In this document: positions 22,908 to 23,069 of the stretch, one piece after another | Layout of the letters: the number at the start of each line of letters is the position of its first letter | Position numbering within the stretch: position 1 is the stretch's first letter | Origin: Actinomycetes bacterium | Lineage (GTDB): Bacteria > Actinomycetota > Actinomycetes > Streptosporangiales > Streptosporangiaceae | Length of the DNA stretch: 23,069 bases | Direction of reading: 5' to 3' | Assembly: GCA_023425615.1 (NCBI GenBank) | Contig: JAFACJ010000967.1 | Coordinates: 1 to 23,069, forward strand | The notes under the pieces: model-generated | Seen by the model: the letters and a program-made list of their open reading frames with translations, nothing else | Told to the model about the DNA's origin: nothing | Database searches by the model: none | Position numbers and translations under genes: made by a program

Positions 22908-23069
22908 CTACCGCCCCAGCGCACGGTCGAGCCCGTCCTCGTGCGGTCCGAGGAATCGCGGATCGCGGTTGAAGACGACGTCGTTCATGGCCTTGAGCGT
23001 GGCGGGTACCTCCCGGATGTAACCCTGGACGGCGGGTCCTCGGGCGGGGCTGCGGGCCGCGCCACCCGG
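22908..23069 (-). CDS. Partial gene, C-terminal 53 residues of an unidentified protein
   Basis: An open minus-strand frame enters from the right edge and stops at TAG 22908-22910. The visible end reads GPAVQGYIREVPATLKAMND and then VVFNRDPRFLGPHEDGLDR, with a terminal ALGR. It has the codon bias of the window and ends at the shared terminator, which supports it being real. I do not recognise the family. The start and most of the protein lie outside the window. Confidence 0.55.
   Translation of the reverse strand, partial: PGGAARSPARGPAVQGYIREVPATLKAMNDVVFNRDPRFLGPHEDGLDRALGR

Noticed and set aside
1..23069. Mobile elements, CRISPR arrays, phage or toxin-antitoxin modules
   Set aside because: No transposase, integrase, regularly spaced repeats, terminal inverted repeats or toxin-antitoxin pairs were seen; the gene order looks like core chromosome.

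Overview
The window is high-GC actinobacterial chromosome. Third codon positions are strongly G/C, GTG and TTG starts are common, and several genes look leaderless. A near-canonical BldC (67 aa) points to a morphologically differentiating actinomycete. The order purF-purM ... bldC, a short conserved hypothetical, valine/leucine dehydrogenase and DUF3073 resembles, as far as I remember it, the Streptomyces purSQL-to-bldC neighbourhood. Extra genes and gene orientations suggest a non-Streptomyces lineage, perhaps Streptosporangiales; that placement is inference. I see no insertion sequence, phage, CRISPR array, rRNA or convincing tRNA.

Layout. (1) 1-4115: a small DUF6458-type membrane protein, then a tightly coupled E1alpha-E1beta-E2 operon for a 2-oxo-acid dehydrogenase complex (pyruvate or branched-chain type), preceded by a strong leader hairpin. 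(2) 4117-5718, minus: a beta-helix/pentapeptide-like repeat protein with C-terminal membrane segments. (3) 5828-9656: purS, an RsbW-like ATPase gene, then purQ-purL with a 4-base overlap. (4) 9660-12364, minus: a receptor-type Ser/Thr kinase with atypical catalytic motifs, a secreted coiled-coil protein with an M15-peptidase-like end, and a possible tiny ORF. (5) 12449-16468: sterol-carrier-family protein, LamG-like protein, an oppositely oriented DUF4190-type membrane protein, then purF and purM. (6) 16500-18861, minus: a cell-wall amidase lipoprotein, a small conserved protein and a LacI-family regulator. (7) 19076-23069: a TetR regulator, bldC with a long AT-richer upstream region, a conserved hypothetical, valine/leucine dehydrogenase, DUF3073 with a potentially structured leader, and the 3' end of an unidentified gene.

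How the genes relate: PurF starts de novo purine synthesis, PurS/PurQ/PurL together make the FGAM synthetase complex, and PurM closes the AIR ring. Vdh and the 2-oxo-acid dehydrogenase could act in sequence on branched-chain amino acids if the complex is of the branched-chain type, but they are far apart here. The other genes are mostly envelope or regulatory functions: kinase, anti-sigma-like ATPase, amidase, LacI, TetR and BldC.

The most interesting items are the ATPase gene between purS and purQL, the hairpin-rich DUF3073 leader, the bldC upstream region with its 15-bp palindrome, the non-RD kinase, and the 48-49-residue repeat protein. I did not find a clear novel multi-gene system.
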